Shown: one piece after another, positions 43,210 through 51,782 of the stretch
Numbering within the stretch: the first letter of the stretch is position 1
Layout: the number at the start of each line of letters is the position of its first letter
Assembly: GCA_039193195.1 (NCBI GenBank)
Contig: JBCCWS010000028.1
Span: forward strand, 1-64,000
Length of the DNA stretch: 64,000 bases
Source: Pseudomonadota bacterium
GTDB taxonomy: Bacteria; Pseudomonadota; Gammaproteobacteria; Steroidobacterales; JBCBZW01
Reading direction: 5' to 3'
The notes under the pieces: model-generated
The model's input: the letters and a program-made list of their open reading frames with translations, nothing else
What the model was told of the DNA's origin: nothing
Database searches by the model: none
Position numbers and translations under genes: made by a program

Positions 43210-44640
43210 ATGGCTTTGACAGTCAACACTAACGTTCTGTCTCTGACAGCCCAGCGCAACCTCTCTAACTCCGAGTCGCTGCTGGGCTCGGCACTGGAAC
43301 GTCTCGGTTCTGGCCTTCGCATCAACAGCGCCAAAGACGACGCTGCTGGTCTGTCGATCGCCGAGCGTCTGACCACGCAGATTCGCGGCCTGAACCAGGC
43401 CGTGCGAAACGCCAACGACGGTATTTCGCTGTCGCAGACGACAGAAGGTGCCCTCAGCGAGGTGGTCAACAACTTGCAGCGTATTCGTGAGCTGGCTGTG
43501 CAGTCCGCTAACGGTACCAACTCTAACGACGATCGCGGCGCACTGGATGCAGAAGTGCAGCAGCGTCTGGCGGAGATCGACCGTATCGCCACGCAGACCA
43601 CCTTCAACGGCCTGGCCGTGCTCGACGGCACCTTCGGCAACGCTACCTTCCAGGTTGGCTCCGAGGTCGGCGACACGATCACCCTGGATCTGGGCACCAG
43701 CGCACGCACCAACTCTCTGGGCACCATCGCTCAGGGTACCGGTGGTTCCGCCGTCGACGCTAACGCGCTCGCGGCGGGCGACGTCACCATCAACGGCGTT
43801 GAGGTCGCAGCCTCTGCTGGTTTCGCTGGCTCCGAGAGCGGTCAGGGCTCTGACAGCGCCTTCGCCAAGGCTGACGCGATCAACAACAGCGGTATCACGG
43901 GCGTCGAGGCCAGCGTGGTCTCTGCTGTGGTCGATGGTGACGTTGCCGGTGGCATCACCCTGACGGACGCGGCTGATACCTTCCAGCTCGACATCAACGG
44001 CGTGACCGTGCTCAACGAGACCAACACCACGCTGACGGCTGATGAGGTGGTTGAGCAGATCAACGCCGTGTCGAGCCAAACCGGTGTGACTGCGGCGAAC
44101 AACGGCGGCACGATTCGTCTCACCGCGGAAGACGGCCGCAACATCGAGACGGAAGCGTCCGTGACCGACGCCAACTCCAACTCCACCACGTTCTTCACCG
44201 ATGACGGTGGTACCGCTGCGGTCGCTCGCGGCAGCATCCAGCTGACCTCGCCCACCGGTGCTATCACCGTGGGTGACGCCAACAGCCGTACGGGCTTCGG
44301 CGACACGGTCATCAACCTGGATAGCACCACGTTGAACTCCGTGGACGTGACCACGGTGGCGAACTCCGAGACCACGATCACCCGAATCGACGCGGCCCTG
44401 GCCGTGATCAACTCGGTGCGTTCGGACCTTGGTGCTACGCAAAACCGCCTCGAGTCGACGATCTCCAACCTGTCCAACGTGCAGGTGAACCTGGAAGCTT
44501 CGCGTGGTCGGATCACCGACGCTGACTTCGCTGCTGAGACTGCCAAGCTGACGCGCGCGCAGATCCTGCAGCAGGCCGGCATTTCGGTGGTGTCGCAGGC
44601 CAACGCTGCGCCCCAGTCGGTCCTGGGTCTGCTGGGCTAA
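43210..44640 (+). CDS. fliC: Flagellin (first copy)
   Basis: A 476-residue flagellin. The D0/D1 N terminus has LTVNTNVLSLTAQRNL, LGSGLRINSAKDDAAGLSIAE and TQIRGLNQAVRNANDGISL. The C terminus has QNRLESTISNLSNVQVNLEA, TAKLTRAQILQQAG and ends SVLGLLG. The central domain has FlaG-fold-like repeats (FQLDINGVTVLNETNTTLTA). It is about as long as Pseudomonas type-a flagellins. The second copy downstream is clearly similar at both ends. CAGG and a hairpin follow. Confidence 0.97.
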   Translation: MALTVNTNVLSLTAQRNLSNSESLLGSALERLGSGLRINSAKDDAAGLSIAERLTTQIRGLNQAVRNANDGISLSQTTEGALSEVVNNLQRIRELAVQSANGTNSNDDRGALDAEVQQRLAEIDRIATQTTFNGLAVLDGTFGNATFQVGSEVGDTITLDLGTSARTNSLGTIAQGTGGSAVDANALAAGDVTINGVEVAASAGFAGSESGQGSDSAFAKADAINNSGITGVEASVVSAVVDGDVAGGITLTDAADTFQLDINGVTVLNETNTTLTADEVVEQINAVSSQTGVTAANNGGTIRLTAEDGRNIETEASVTDANSNSTTFFTDDGGTAAVARGSIQLTSPTGAITVGDANSRTGFGDTVINLDSTTLNSVDVTTVANSETTITRIDAALAVINSVRSDLGATQNRLESTISNLSNVQVNLEASRGRITDADFAAETAKLTRAQILQQAGISVVSQANAAPQSVLGLLG

Positions 44641-44666
44641 ACGCTCCAGTAGCTCCTCCAGGACGG

Positions 44667-44696
44667 GTCGGCGGCAGCCTCAAAGCTGCCGCCGAC
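44667..44696 (+). terminator. Perfect 12-bp stem-loop after the first flagellin gene
   Basis: GTCGGCGGCAGC pairs fully with GCTGCCGCCGAC around a CTCAAA loop, 26 bases past the stop codon. No U run follows, only TCATGAAAATC, so it may stabilise the abundant flagellin mRNA or terminate poorly. Confidence 0.6.
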
Positions 44697-44781
44697 TCAT
44701 GAAAATCAAGGGCTTCGCGAAGATCTCGCGGAGTCGTGTTGTCGTAATGGTCGAACTGAGAACTGGTTGGATTAGGCACTG

Positions 44782-44808
44782 AACAGAATCATAGGGGAGG
44801 GCCGATAC
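44782..44808 (+). promoter_or_regulatory. Possible sigma-28 promoter for the second flagellin gene
   Basis: GCCGATAC at 44801-44808 is a good -10 (seven of eight). The eight bases 11 upstream, AACAGAAT, match the -35 poorly. It lies 94 bases before the second flagellin ATG, nearly the same distance as the first promoter from its gene. Confidence 0.45.
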
Positions 44809-44902
44809 ATAAGCCGAAGCTTGGCGTGACGTGGTCGCGGTTCAGCCGTGATGGCCCTGTGCGCTGGGAACTTCTTCTAACCGTATCGGGAGTTCTAGAC
44901 CT

Positions 44903-46339
44903 ATGACGCTGACAGTCAACACCAACGTGCTTTCTCTGAACGCCCAGCGCAACCTCCAGTCATCCGCGGGATTGCTGGGGCAGGCGCTCGAGCGACTTTC
45001 CTCCGGCCTGCGCATCAACAGCGCGAAGGACGATGCCGCTGGCTTGGCGATTGCCGAGCGTCTGACCACGCAGATTCGTGGCCTGAACCAAGCCGTACGC
45101 AATGCCAACGACGGCATCTCGCTCTCGCAAACTACCGAAGGGGCGCTGTCCGAGGTGGTCAGCAACCTCCAGCGAATCCGCGAGCTCGCGGTGCAGTCGG
45201 CCAATGGTACTAACTCCGCCGAAGACCGCGCCGCGCTTGACTCGGAAGTGCAGCAGCGCTTGCAGGAGATCGATCGCATTGCCCAGCAGACCACCTTCAA
45301 CGGCCTGAACGTGCTTGACGGCACCTTCGGCACGGCCACGTTCCAGGTCGGACCTGAAGTGGGTGACAACATCGCCCTTGATCTTAGTGCGAGCGCGCGC
45401 ATCAACTCTCTTGGGCGGATCGCGCAGGCAACTGGTGGTGCCGCGGTGGATGCCAACGCCATCGCCACGGGCGAAGTCACCGTAAACGGCGTGGAGATCG
45501 CCGCCTCGACCGATTTCGCCGGCATCTCAGCCGGCCAGAGTGCCGACAGTGCCTTCGCCAAGGCGAATGCAATCAACTCCAGCGGCGTCTCTGGCGTGAC
45601 CGCGCAGGCCATCAGTGCCACCGTCGCCGCCGACAACGCCGGTGGTGTGGTGCTGGTAGATCCCGCCGATACCTACACCTTCGAGATCAACGGCGTCACC
45701 GTGATCAACGAGAGCGGCGCAGTCACGCTCACGCTAGATGACGTGGTGGAGACGATCAACGGCGTCACCGGCGAGACTGGCGTCACCGCCACCAACAACG
45801 CTGGCACGATCGAGCTGACCGCTGAAGATGGCCGCAACATCACCACGGAAGCTACGCTCGTTGATGCGAACACCAACGCCACCGTGTTCTTTGATGACGA
45901 CGCTGGCACAGCGGCAGTGGCGCGCGGCTCGGTTCAGCTGACATCGCCAGTCGGCGCGATCGCCGTTGTCGATGCGAACAACCGCACGGGTATCGGCAGC
46001 ACCACGATTCAGCTCGACAACTCGAGTCTGATCGATGTTGACGTGACCACTGTGACCAACGCCGAAGAGACCTTGAACCGAGTCGATGCCGCCCTCGATG
46101 TGATCAACAATACGCGAGGCGATCTCGGTGCAGTCCAGAACCGTCTTGAGTCCACCATCATCAACTTGAGCAATGTGGTGGTGAACCTCGAGGCATCACG
46201 AGGTCGGATTACCGACGCGGATTTCGCGGCGGAGACGGCCAAGCTAACGCGCGCACAGATTCTCCAGCAGGCCGGCATTTCCGTGGCCTCGCAGGCGAAC
46301 GCTGCGCCGCAGTCCGTGCTGGGGCTGCTGCAGGGCTAA
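44903..46339 (+). CDS. fliC: Flagellin (second copy)
   Basis: A 478-residue flagellin with the same architecture as the first copy. N and C termini are almost the same (AKDDAAGLAIAERLTTQIRG; TAKLTRAQILQQAGISVASQ), whereas the centre (NGVTVINESGAVTLTLDDVV, NNAGTIELTAEDGRN) has drifted but aligns throughout. It probably arose by tandem duplication. It ends SVLGLLQG. It may be expressed at a different level, as the upstream -35 is weak. Confidence 0.96.
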   Translation: MTLTVNTNVLSLNAQRNLQSSAGLLGQALERLSSGLRINSAKDDAAGLAIAERLTTQIRGLNQAVRNANDGISLSQTTEGALSEVVSNLQRIRELAVQSANGTNSAEDRAALDSEVQQRLQEIDRIAQQTTFNGLNVLDGTFGTATFQVGPEVGDNIALDLSASARINSLGRIAQATGGAAVDANAIATGEVTVNGVEIAASTDFAGISAGQSADSAFAKANAINSSGVSGVTAQAISATVAADNAGGVVLVDPADTYTFEINGVTVINESGAVTLTLDDVVETINGVTGETGVTATNNAGTIELTAEDGRNITTEATLVDANTNATVFFDDDAGTAAVARGSVQLTSPVGAIAVVDANNRTGIGSTTIQLDNSSLIDVDVTTVTNAEETLNRVDAALDVINNTRGDLGAVQNRLESTIINLSNVVVNLEASRGRITDADFAAETAKLTRAQILQQAGISVASQANAAPQSVLGLLQG

Positions 46340-46351
46340 CGCCCTTATTGA

Positions 46352-46396
46352 GGAGGCTCTGGCCGATGCCCCACGGGTGGGCATCTAGGAGCCTCC
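46352..46396 (+). terminator. Nested stem-loop after the second flagellin gene
   Basis: An outer perfect stem GGAGGCTC/GAGCCTCC encloses an inner perfect stem GATGCCC/GGGCATC with a seven-base loop (CACGGGT). It starts 12 bases past the stop codon. No U run follows. As after the first copy, this looks like a transcript-stabilising or partly terminating structure. Confidence 0.6.
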
Positions 46397-46425
46397 CGCC
46401 CCAGCGATATGGGGAGATGATGAAG

Positions 46426-46842
46426 ATGGATCTACTCAAGCCAACGAGCACCAGCCAGCCGCAACAGCAGCCGAGCACAGCGACGACGCCCGAGCGCGTG
46501 CCCAGCGGCGAGGCGAGCGCGAGCGCAGGAGCCCCCGGACGCCAGCGCGACGCGGTCAGCGTGGATCCGGCCGCGGTGCCCGCACCTGCGCCGGTCGGTG
46601 AAGTGGCGCGGGAGCAGCGGCGCACCGCGGAGCTCAACGCCGAGCGAATGCGTGAGCTTGCAAAGACGCTGAATCGTGAACTTGAGTTTCGGGTGGCCGA
46701 CAGTGGTCGAGCCATCATCGATGTCGTCGATACAGAGACCGGTGAAGTGATCCGAACGATCCCACCCGACGATCAGCAGCGCTTGATCGACGCCCTCGCC
46801 GGGGGCGACCTATCGCTGCTGCCGGTCGATGGCGCCGCCTAG
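46426..46842 (+). CDS. flaG: FlaG family protein
   Basis: About 138 residues. FlaG proteins influence filament length by an unclear mechanism. A long Pro/Ala/Ser-rich N terminus precedes the compact FlaG domain (LAKTLNRELEFRVADSGRAI, IDVVDTETGEVIRTIPPDD). Several ATGs lie close together (46417, 46420, 46426); I chose 46426 because GGGGAG is nine bases upstream. It sits between flagellin and fliD, the usual place. Confidence 0.9.
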   Translation: MDLLKPTSTSQPQQQPSTATTPERVPSGEASASAGAPGRQRDAVSVDPAAVPAPAPVGEVAREQRRTAELNAERMRELAKTLNRELEFRVADSGRAIIDVVDTETGEVIRTIPPDDQQRLIDALAGGDLSLLPVDGAA

Positions 46843-46853
46843 GAGAACCCCTA

Positions 46854-48320
46854 ATGTCTATCACATCACTCGGTACCGGCTCCGGCCTCGATCTCGAGAG
46901 CCTCGTCAACGATCTCGTCAATGCGGAGATCGCGCCGCAGAGTTTCCAGCTAGATCAGCAGGAGTTTGCGCTGCAGACCGAGCTGTCGGCGGTGGGTACG
47001 CTGCGGGCGACGCTAGACAACCTGGCGCTGGTGCTCGAGGACTTTACGGACGCGAACGCTTTTCTCTCGCGCACGAGCAACTCCAGCAACGACGACCTGT
47101 TCACCGTGTCGGCGAACGAGACGGCCGTGGCTTCCAGCTACGAGGTGGAAGTCACCCAGCTGGCGCAGTCCCAGCGACTGCAGTCCGCCGCCTACGCTGA
47201 TGAGGAAGCGGAGGTAGGCACGGGCACGCTGACGATACGCGTCGGCGACCTTCCCGCCGATGGCGAGCTGGATGATGAGGGCAACCCCGTCGAGCCTCGT
47301 GCCTTCGACATCACGCTTGTGGAAGATGCCAACTCCCTCGCCGATCTACGCGATGCGATCAACAGCGCGAGCGACAACCCGGGGGTGACCGCGTCCATCG
47401 TCACCGGTGATGACGGCGCCTTCCTGGTATTGAGCTCGGACGATACAGGGCTCGAGAACCGGCTGACGATTACCGCCTCCGACGGCAACGTGGGACTCGA
47501 CGCACTGACCTTCGATCCGGACGACGTGCCCGGCAGCGCCCTCACGGAACAGACGCAAGCGCTCGATTCGATCGTTGTCATCGACGACATCACCGTGACC
47601 AGCAGCTCCAACACGGTGACCTCTGCGATCGATGGGGTCACCTTAAACCTGGTCTCCGCAGAGGTAGGGACTAGCGCCACGCTCAGCGTGGCGATCGATG
47701 AGGCAGCGGTCGAGAACCGCATAGACACCTTCATCTTCAACTACAACCAGTTGATCGATACGGTGAACGCGCTCACTGCCTTCGACGCAGATTCGGGCAT
47801 CGCCGGTCCGCTGCTCGGTGACTCGACCGCTCGACTCCTGCTGGATCAGGTGCGTAGCGCCCTCGGGTCACGCACCGATGACCTGCAGGGGAGCTTTGAC
47901 ACCCTCTCCGACGTCGGCATCACCCTCGACTTCAACACTGGCCGCTTGCAGCGCGACCAGGTGGTCGGTGACTTCGATGGCATCGACACGGTGGCCGAGG
48001 CGATTGAGGCCGACCTAGTTGGACTGGCAGAACTTTTTACCTCAGAGAACGGTGTCGCCAACCAGTTGGCGGCGATCGTGGACGCTTATGTGGACACTGA
48101 TGGGGCGCTACCGACGCGAATCGCGGGGCTCGAGGAGAGCATCGCCGAGATCGGCGAGGAGCGAGACGAACTGGCTGACCGGGCTGTGGCCCTGGAGGCG
48201 CAGTTGCGTGCCGAGTTCATCGCATTGGATCTGTTGGTCGCGGAGCTCAGTTCCACCAGCAACTTCCTGCAGCAGCAGCTCGCCTCGCTGGCGACGCCTG
48301 CGCAGCTGAACGGATCGTAG
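46854..48320 (+). CDS. fliD: FliD filament cap protein
   Basis: A 488-residue filament cap that folds flagellin onto the growing tip. The N terminus has ITSLGTGSGLDLESLVNDLV with the early coiled coil; FliD_N and FliD_C parts follow (ASSYEVEVTQLAQSQRLQSA; VENRIDTFIFNYNQLIDTV), and the C terminus has RIAGLEESIAEIGEERDELA followed by LSSTSNFLQQQL. Eleven bases after flaG with an AGGAGAA site. Confidence 0.95.
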   Translation: MSITSLGTGSGLDLESLVNDLVNAEIAPQSFQLDQQEFALQTELSAVGTLRATLDNLALVLEDFTDANAFLSRTSNSSNDDLFTVSANETAVASSYEVEVTQLAQSQRLQSAAYADEEAEVGTGTLTIRVGDLPADGELDDEGNPVEPRAFDITLVEDANSLADLRDAINSASDNPGVTASIVTGDDGAFLVLSSDDTGLENRLTITASDGNVGLDALTFDPDDVPGSALTEQTQALDSIVVIDDITVTSSSNTVTSAIDGVTLNLVSAEVGTSATLSVAIDEAAVENRIDTFIFNYNQLIDTVNALTAFDADSGIAGPLLGDSTARLLLDQVRSALGSRTDDLQGSFDTLSDVGITLDFNTGRLQRDQVVGDFDGIDTVAEAIEADLVGLAELFTSENGVANQLAAIVDAYVDTDGALPTRIAGLEESIAEIGEERDELADRAVALEAQLRAEFIALDLLVAELSSTSNFLQQQLASLATPAQLNGS

Positions 48321-48346
48321 TTTGATTATTGCCTAGGAGAAGTGGC

Positions 48347-48820
48347 TTGCCTTCGAACAACCGCAATGGCGCCATGGCGACGTATCAGAACGTGGGTGTC
48401 TCCAGCGGCATCACAGATGCTGATCCCCACAAGCTGATTTCGATGATCATGCAGGGTGTACTCGACTCCCTTGCCCGCGCGCGAGGTGCGCTCGAGAACC
48501 AGCAGGTGGCGACCAAGGGTGAGCAGATCAGCCGCGCCATCTCCCTGGTCGAGCTGCTTCGCAGCTGCCTGGACCACGAGTCCGGGGGAGAGGTGAGCCG
48601 GAATCTCGAGAGCCTGTATGAGTACATGAGCACCCGCCTGCTCATGGCGAACGCCAATAGCAAGATCGAGTGGATGGACGAGGTCGCCTCGCTCATGCGT
48701 GAGATCAAGGCCGGCTGGGACGAGATTCCACCGGACGCTCGCGCCCTGCGACAGACCGATCCTGCCGACGCCCAGGGCGGCCCGTTGGTCGGCTCCAACG
48801 AGGTGATCGGGTCATGCTGA
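48347..48820 (+). CDS. fliS: FliS flagellin export chaperone
   Basis: About 157 residues. FliS keeps flagellin from polymerising in the cytoplasm. The family outline is seen: ATYQNVGVSSGITDADPHKL, LIxMIxxGVLDSLARARG-type helix, then KGEQISRAISLVELLRSCLD and SLYEYMSTRLLMAN. The TTG at 48347 has AGGAG seven bases upstream; ATG 48374 (MATYQ) is the alternative and would match shorter FliS proteins. Overlaps the next gene by seven bases. Confidence 0.93.
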   Translation: MPSNNRNGAMATYQNVGVSSGITDADPHKLISMIMQGVLDSLARARGALENQQVATKGEQISRAISLVELLRSCLDHESGGEVSRNLESLYEYMSTRLLMANANSKIEWMDEVASLMREIKAGWDEIPPDARALRQTDPADAQGGPLVGSNEVIGSC

Positions 48821-49140
48821 ATCAAGCGCGGTCGGATGCGCTGGCCGAAATCCTGTCCCTGACTATCGCCCAGACCGAGGCGGCGGACGAAGGGGCTTGG
48901 GACCAAGTGCGCTCCATGGATCGGCGCCGATTGGAATTGCTCACCAACTTCTTCGACACCCCCGCTGGCCCTGGCGAGCGGGATGCTCTCAGCGAGCAGC
49001 TGGGCGCCTTGATGCTGGCGGATGCTCGCTTGCTCGAGGTGGCAACGCAAGCTCGCAACGGCATTGCCGACCGGATGTCTGCCCACACGCGGCAGCGATC
49101 CGGTGTGGCGGCCTATCGCAAAGCCAGTACCCATCTGTAG
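48814..49140 (+). CDS. fliT: FliT-like flagellar chaperone
   Basis: A 108-residue helical protein directly after fliS, overlapping its end. The order fliD-fliS-fliT and the outline (early helix LAEILSLTIAQTEAADEGAW, then DRRRLELLTNFF and a terminal helix) fit FliT, the FliD chaperone. FliT is poorly conserved, so the call leans on position. A GCCGGC hairpin follows. Confidence 0.7.
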   Translation: MLNQARSDALAEILSLTIAQTEAADEGAWDQVRSMDRRRLELLTNFFDTPAGPGERDALSEQLGALMLADARLLEVATQARNGIADRMSAHTRQRSGVAAYRKASTHL

Positions 49141-49194
49141 GAGGGGCCTGGCTAAGGAAGGACTCGTGCGCCCGGATGCGCAATTGAACTGACT

Positions 49195-49215
49195 GCCGGC
49201 TCGAGGCCGGCCTTT
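49195..49215 (+). terminator. Possible terminator after fliT
   Basis: GCCGGC/GCCGGC with a TCGAG loop, then CTTTACG. The stem is only six bases and the T run short, so efficiency is doubtful. It lies 23 bases before the next gene. Confidence 0.4.
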
Positions 49216-49237
49216 ACGATCTGGGGATTTAACCGCT

Positions 49238-49915
49238 ATGTCCGACATATCATCTAGTCTTAAACTGCCGTCGATCAACATAACCACCGCGCCCGCGCTG
49301 GACGGTGGTCCGGAGCGCGCACCCACGCCGCAGCCGCCGGAGTCTCAGGACTCGACCGTGGGTTATCGCGTTAGCATCAGCGATCGTGCTCGAGCGCTCG
49401 TTGCTAAAGCCCTGCAGGCGCGCGCAGAGGCGGCGCCCGTGCCGCCACAGGCGCGCGAGCTGCCGGAGGGCGTGGAAGTCAGCCGTGGCGGCGGCACAGT
49501 CGAGATCAGCCGTGAGGTGGAGAGCGCTAGGGGCGGTACACAGACTCGTGAGCTGAGTGTAACCGTCGACCCGCAGGCGCAGACCGTGAGCCGCGAGCGT
49601 AGCGTGACCGGTGCTGGCGGACGAAGCATCACTGTGAGTGGCTCCTTAACGCGCGTGGAAGGCGGATTTGAGAGCTCCTTCACCGTGACCGGGCCGAACG
49701 GCAACGAGTTCAACCGTACGCTCGAGCAGAGCTTCGACGCCGAAAAGGGTACCTTCTCCCGCTCAGTGGTCGTGACCGGTGACACCTACACCGTGAGCCG
49801 CAGCACCGAGGTAGAGCGCAACGACGGCGGCTTCGACGCTTCCTTCAACCTCTCCGTGGAGCGAAACGATCTGCCCCAAGCCCAGGGTGGCCCGGAGATC
49901 GAGAGCGACGCCTAG
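49238..49915 (+). CDS. Unassigned protein between fliT and fliK
   Basis: A 225-residue soluble protein with no signal peptide or membrane helix. I recognise no family. After a Pro-rich N terminus comes a short helix (VSISDRARALVAKALQARA). The rest is a series of beta-strand repeats rich in Ser, Thr, Arg, Glu and Val, alternating SVTVDPQAQTVSRERSV, GSLTRVEGGFESSFTVTG and STEVERNDGGFDASFNLSVE. The FESSFTV and FDASFNL units look like repeats of one module. There are no cysteines. Its place inside flagellar genes suggests an exported filament or hook accessory protein, but this is inference. Confidence 0.7.
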   Translation: MSDISSSLKLPSINITTAPALDGGPERAPTPQPPESQDSTVGYRVSISDRARALVAKALQARAEAAPVPPQARELPEGVEVSRGGGTVEISREVESARGGTQTRELSVTVDPQAQTVSRERSVTGAGGRSITVSGSLTRVEGGFESSFTVTGPNGNEFNRTLEQSFDAEKGTFSRSVVVTGDTYTVSRSTEVERNDGGFDASFNLSVERNDLPQAQGGPEIESDA

Positions 49916-50002
49916 GCCCTCCGCCGAGGGCTCGCGCTGGACCGACCCGGCCCCGGGCCAGGTCGGTCCGCGTCAACCGCTTTGCGCTGATGTCTGCCAC
50001 CG

Positions 50003-51238
50003 GTGACCGACACTCTCCTCACGCTACTGCGCCCGCCTGAGCGAACCCTCAGCCCTGCCAGCGCCGCGTCTGCGCTGCCTGGCCCCGCTCGAGTCGCATC
50101 CAGTCTCCAACCTGGGAGTCGCCTACTTGCCCAGGTGCTCGCAAGCACCGGCGACGGACAGGCCACCTTGAAGGTCGGTTCGCAGGCCTTCCAGGTGCGC
50201 ACGACCACGCCCCTGCACGTAGGCGAACGGCTAAACCTCGAGGTAACTCATGCCGGGCGTCTCCTCGTGCTTGCGCGTCGTGAGGATACGGGCGGCTCGC
50301 CCCGCGCCATCTCTCACATAGCTAGTAATATACTTCGGCAAAAGCTCCCCGTGCAGCGCAGTCTCGGCGAGACGCTAGGAGCGATCGTGGCGCTAGCTGA
50401 GGCCACCCCTTCCGCCGCTACACCCCGCGATCTGCGCAACCTCGCTCAGCAATTGCTCGGCGCCCTGCCGCCTCGCGAGACGTTGACCAATGCAGCTGGG
50501 GTTGCTCGGGCGCTGCAATGGGCATCGTCCCGGTCGACGTGGTCTCCCGGCCTTGCAAGTGCCTTAGGAAAAGCCCTGGAGGCCTTGCCCTCTTCGCCAG
50601 GCCGGCAGGGCGCGGCGTCCCCTGCGGCGGGTACGGCCGATGAGCACCCGCCCCTCCCCGGTCAGCGGCCTGTGCCCCAACGGCGGGTGCCGGTACCCAG
50701 GGAGTTGCCTTCCCATGAAGCCCTGCGCCAACAGCTACAGGGTGCGAGCGCACGGGTAGACCTTCTGGCCCTGACCGCGATGTTCCCAAGAGCGAGGGAG
50801 CGGGCCGCGCTGGCCGCAGAGATCCCCCTCGTGAGCTCTGGTGAGTCGGCGCAGGTCGATGTGATCGGCGTGCGCATCGCGCACGAGGCTGTCCCCGCGC
50901 AGCCAGAAAGTGAGCAATCCTCTCGGCATGCCAGGGACGAAGGCGAGGCGCGCCATCGCTGGCGCGTGGAGCTCGCCTTCGATCTGCCTGGGCTTGGCCC
51001 GCTCAACGCAGTGGTCAAGCTGAGCGGTAAGCAGGACGTCGCGGTGCGCTTTCGTAGCCGTGAGGCACCGACTGCTCAGTACCTGCAGGGGCAGTTGCCT
51101 GAGCTCGATCGACGTTTGCTCGCGCGCGGACTATCGGTGCAGACCCTACTGGCTGGGGTGGATGCTGGGGCCGTCGACGGCCCCGGGGCGAGCGCCGGCG
51201 AGCAGCTGCTCGGCCCCATGGTGGATGAGCGTGTCTGA
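50003..51238 (+). CDS. fliK: FliK-like flagellar hook-length control protein
   Basis: A 411-residue protein. The N-terminal two thirds are low-complexity Ala/Pro/Leu-rich, as in FliK rulers. The C-terminal part (RWRVELAFDLPGLGPLNAVVKLSG, then VAVRFRSREAPTAQYLQGQL and LDRRLLARGLSV) matches the Flg_hook/FliK C-terminal domain, which switches export from hook to filament proteins. The start is GTG 50003, with only a weak ribosome site. The FlhB-tail gene overlaps or follows at once, an arrangement common in proteobacteria. Confidence 0.85.
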   Translation: MTDTLLTLLRPPERTLSPASAASALPGPARVASSLQPGSRLLAQVLASTGDGQATLKVGSQAFQVRTTTPLHVGERLNLEVTHAGRLLVLARREDTGGSPRAISHIASNILRQKLPVQRSLGETLGAIVALAEATPSAATPRDLRNLAQQLLGALPPRETLTNAAGVARALQWASSRSTWSPGLASALGKALEALPSSPGRQGAASPAAGTADEHPPLPGQRPVPQRRVPVPRELPSHEALRQQLQGASARVDLLALTAMFPRARERAALAAEIPLVSSGESAQVDVIGVRIAHEAVPAQPESEQSSRHARDEGEARHRWRVELAFDLPGLGPLNAVVKLSGKQDVAVRFRSREAPTAQYLQGQLPELDRRLLARGLSVQTLLAGVDAGAVDGPGASAGEQLLGPMVDERV

Positions 51239-51260
51239 GCAAAGGTCGGGAGACGACTCC

Positions 51261-51533
51261 ATGCGAGTGGCCGCGACCCTTCGCTACGAGCAGACGCTTG
51301 GAAATGCGCCCCGGGTGACTGCGTCCGGATACGAGGCACTTGCCGAGCAGATCATCGCCCTGGCGGAGGACGCCGGTGTCCCCCACTACCAGGACCCGCA
51401 CCTAGCCCGCCTTCTAGCGCAAGGGGATCTAGGGGAAGAGATACCGCCCGCGCTGTACCAAGCCGTGGCGGAGGTCATCGCCTTCGTGTGGTCCTTGAAT
51501 GACGCAGAGGACGACTCACCCGTCGTACCTTAA
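51261..51533 (+). CDS. FlhB C-terminal-like protein (FhlB/EscU family)
   Basis: About 90 residues, equal to the cytoplasmic C-terminal region of FlhB without its membrane part. The AATLRYEQTLGNAPRVTASGY start and the HLARLLAQGDLGEEIPPALYQAVAEV block match that family. FlhB's autocleavage NPTH is absent, as in other free-standing homologues. ATG 51261 has GGGAG nine bases upstream; ATG 51225 inside the fliK end is an alternative. A role in export-substrate switching is inferred from FlhB. Confidence 0.85.
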   Translation: MRVAATLRYEQTLGNAPRVTASGYEALAEQIIALAEDAGVPHYQDPHLARLLAQGDLGEEIPPALYQAVAEVIAFVWSLNDAEDDSPVVP

Positions 51534-51542
51534 AGTGTGTTG

Positions 51543-51559
51543 TGCACCGATCTGGTGCC
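51543..51559 (+). promoter_or_regulatory. NtrC-binding site upstream of glnK
   Basis: TGCACC-GATCT-GGTGCC is a near-perfect match to the NtrC enhancer TGCACC-N5-GGTGCA. It lies 100 bases before the sigma-54 promoter. A second palindrome, GTGCC-N7-GGCAC at 51614-51630, could be a further site but has a different spacing. Confidence 0.85.
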
Positions 51560-51642
51560 AACCGCCCCGTCTACGCCCCTCAGTAGTGCATAGGGCGGCC
51601 TGGCAACACCGTCGTGCCCTTGGATGGCACATCGCGAAGCGG

Positions 51643-51658
51643 TGGCGCGCTTCTTGCT
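51643..51658 (+). promoter_or_regulatory. Sigma-54 promoter for glnK-amtB
   Basis: TGGCGCGCTTCTTGCT has the -24 GG and -12 GC separated by exactly ten bases, and the TTGC box. It is 125 bases before the glnK ATG. With the NtrC site it predicts induction under nitrogen limitation. Confidence 0.85.
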
Positions 51659-51782
51659 ATCGAACCCCCATGGAATAGCGCCGCCTGGCGCCGCGTGCTG
51701 CCTTAGGCGTCGCGGGGGCGACGGGCAACTCAGGGTGTGGGCGCGCCGCCGGCAAGCCGGCTGGGCGCGTGGAGGACAGGAA

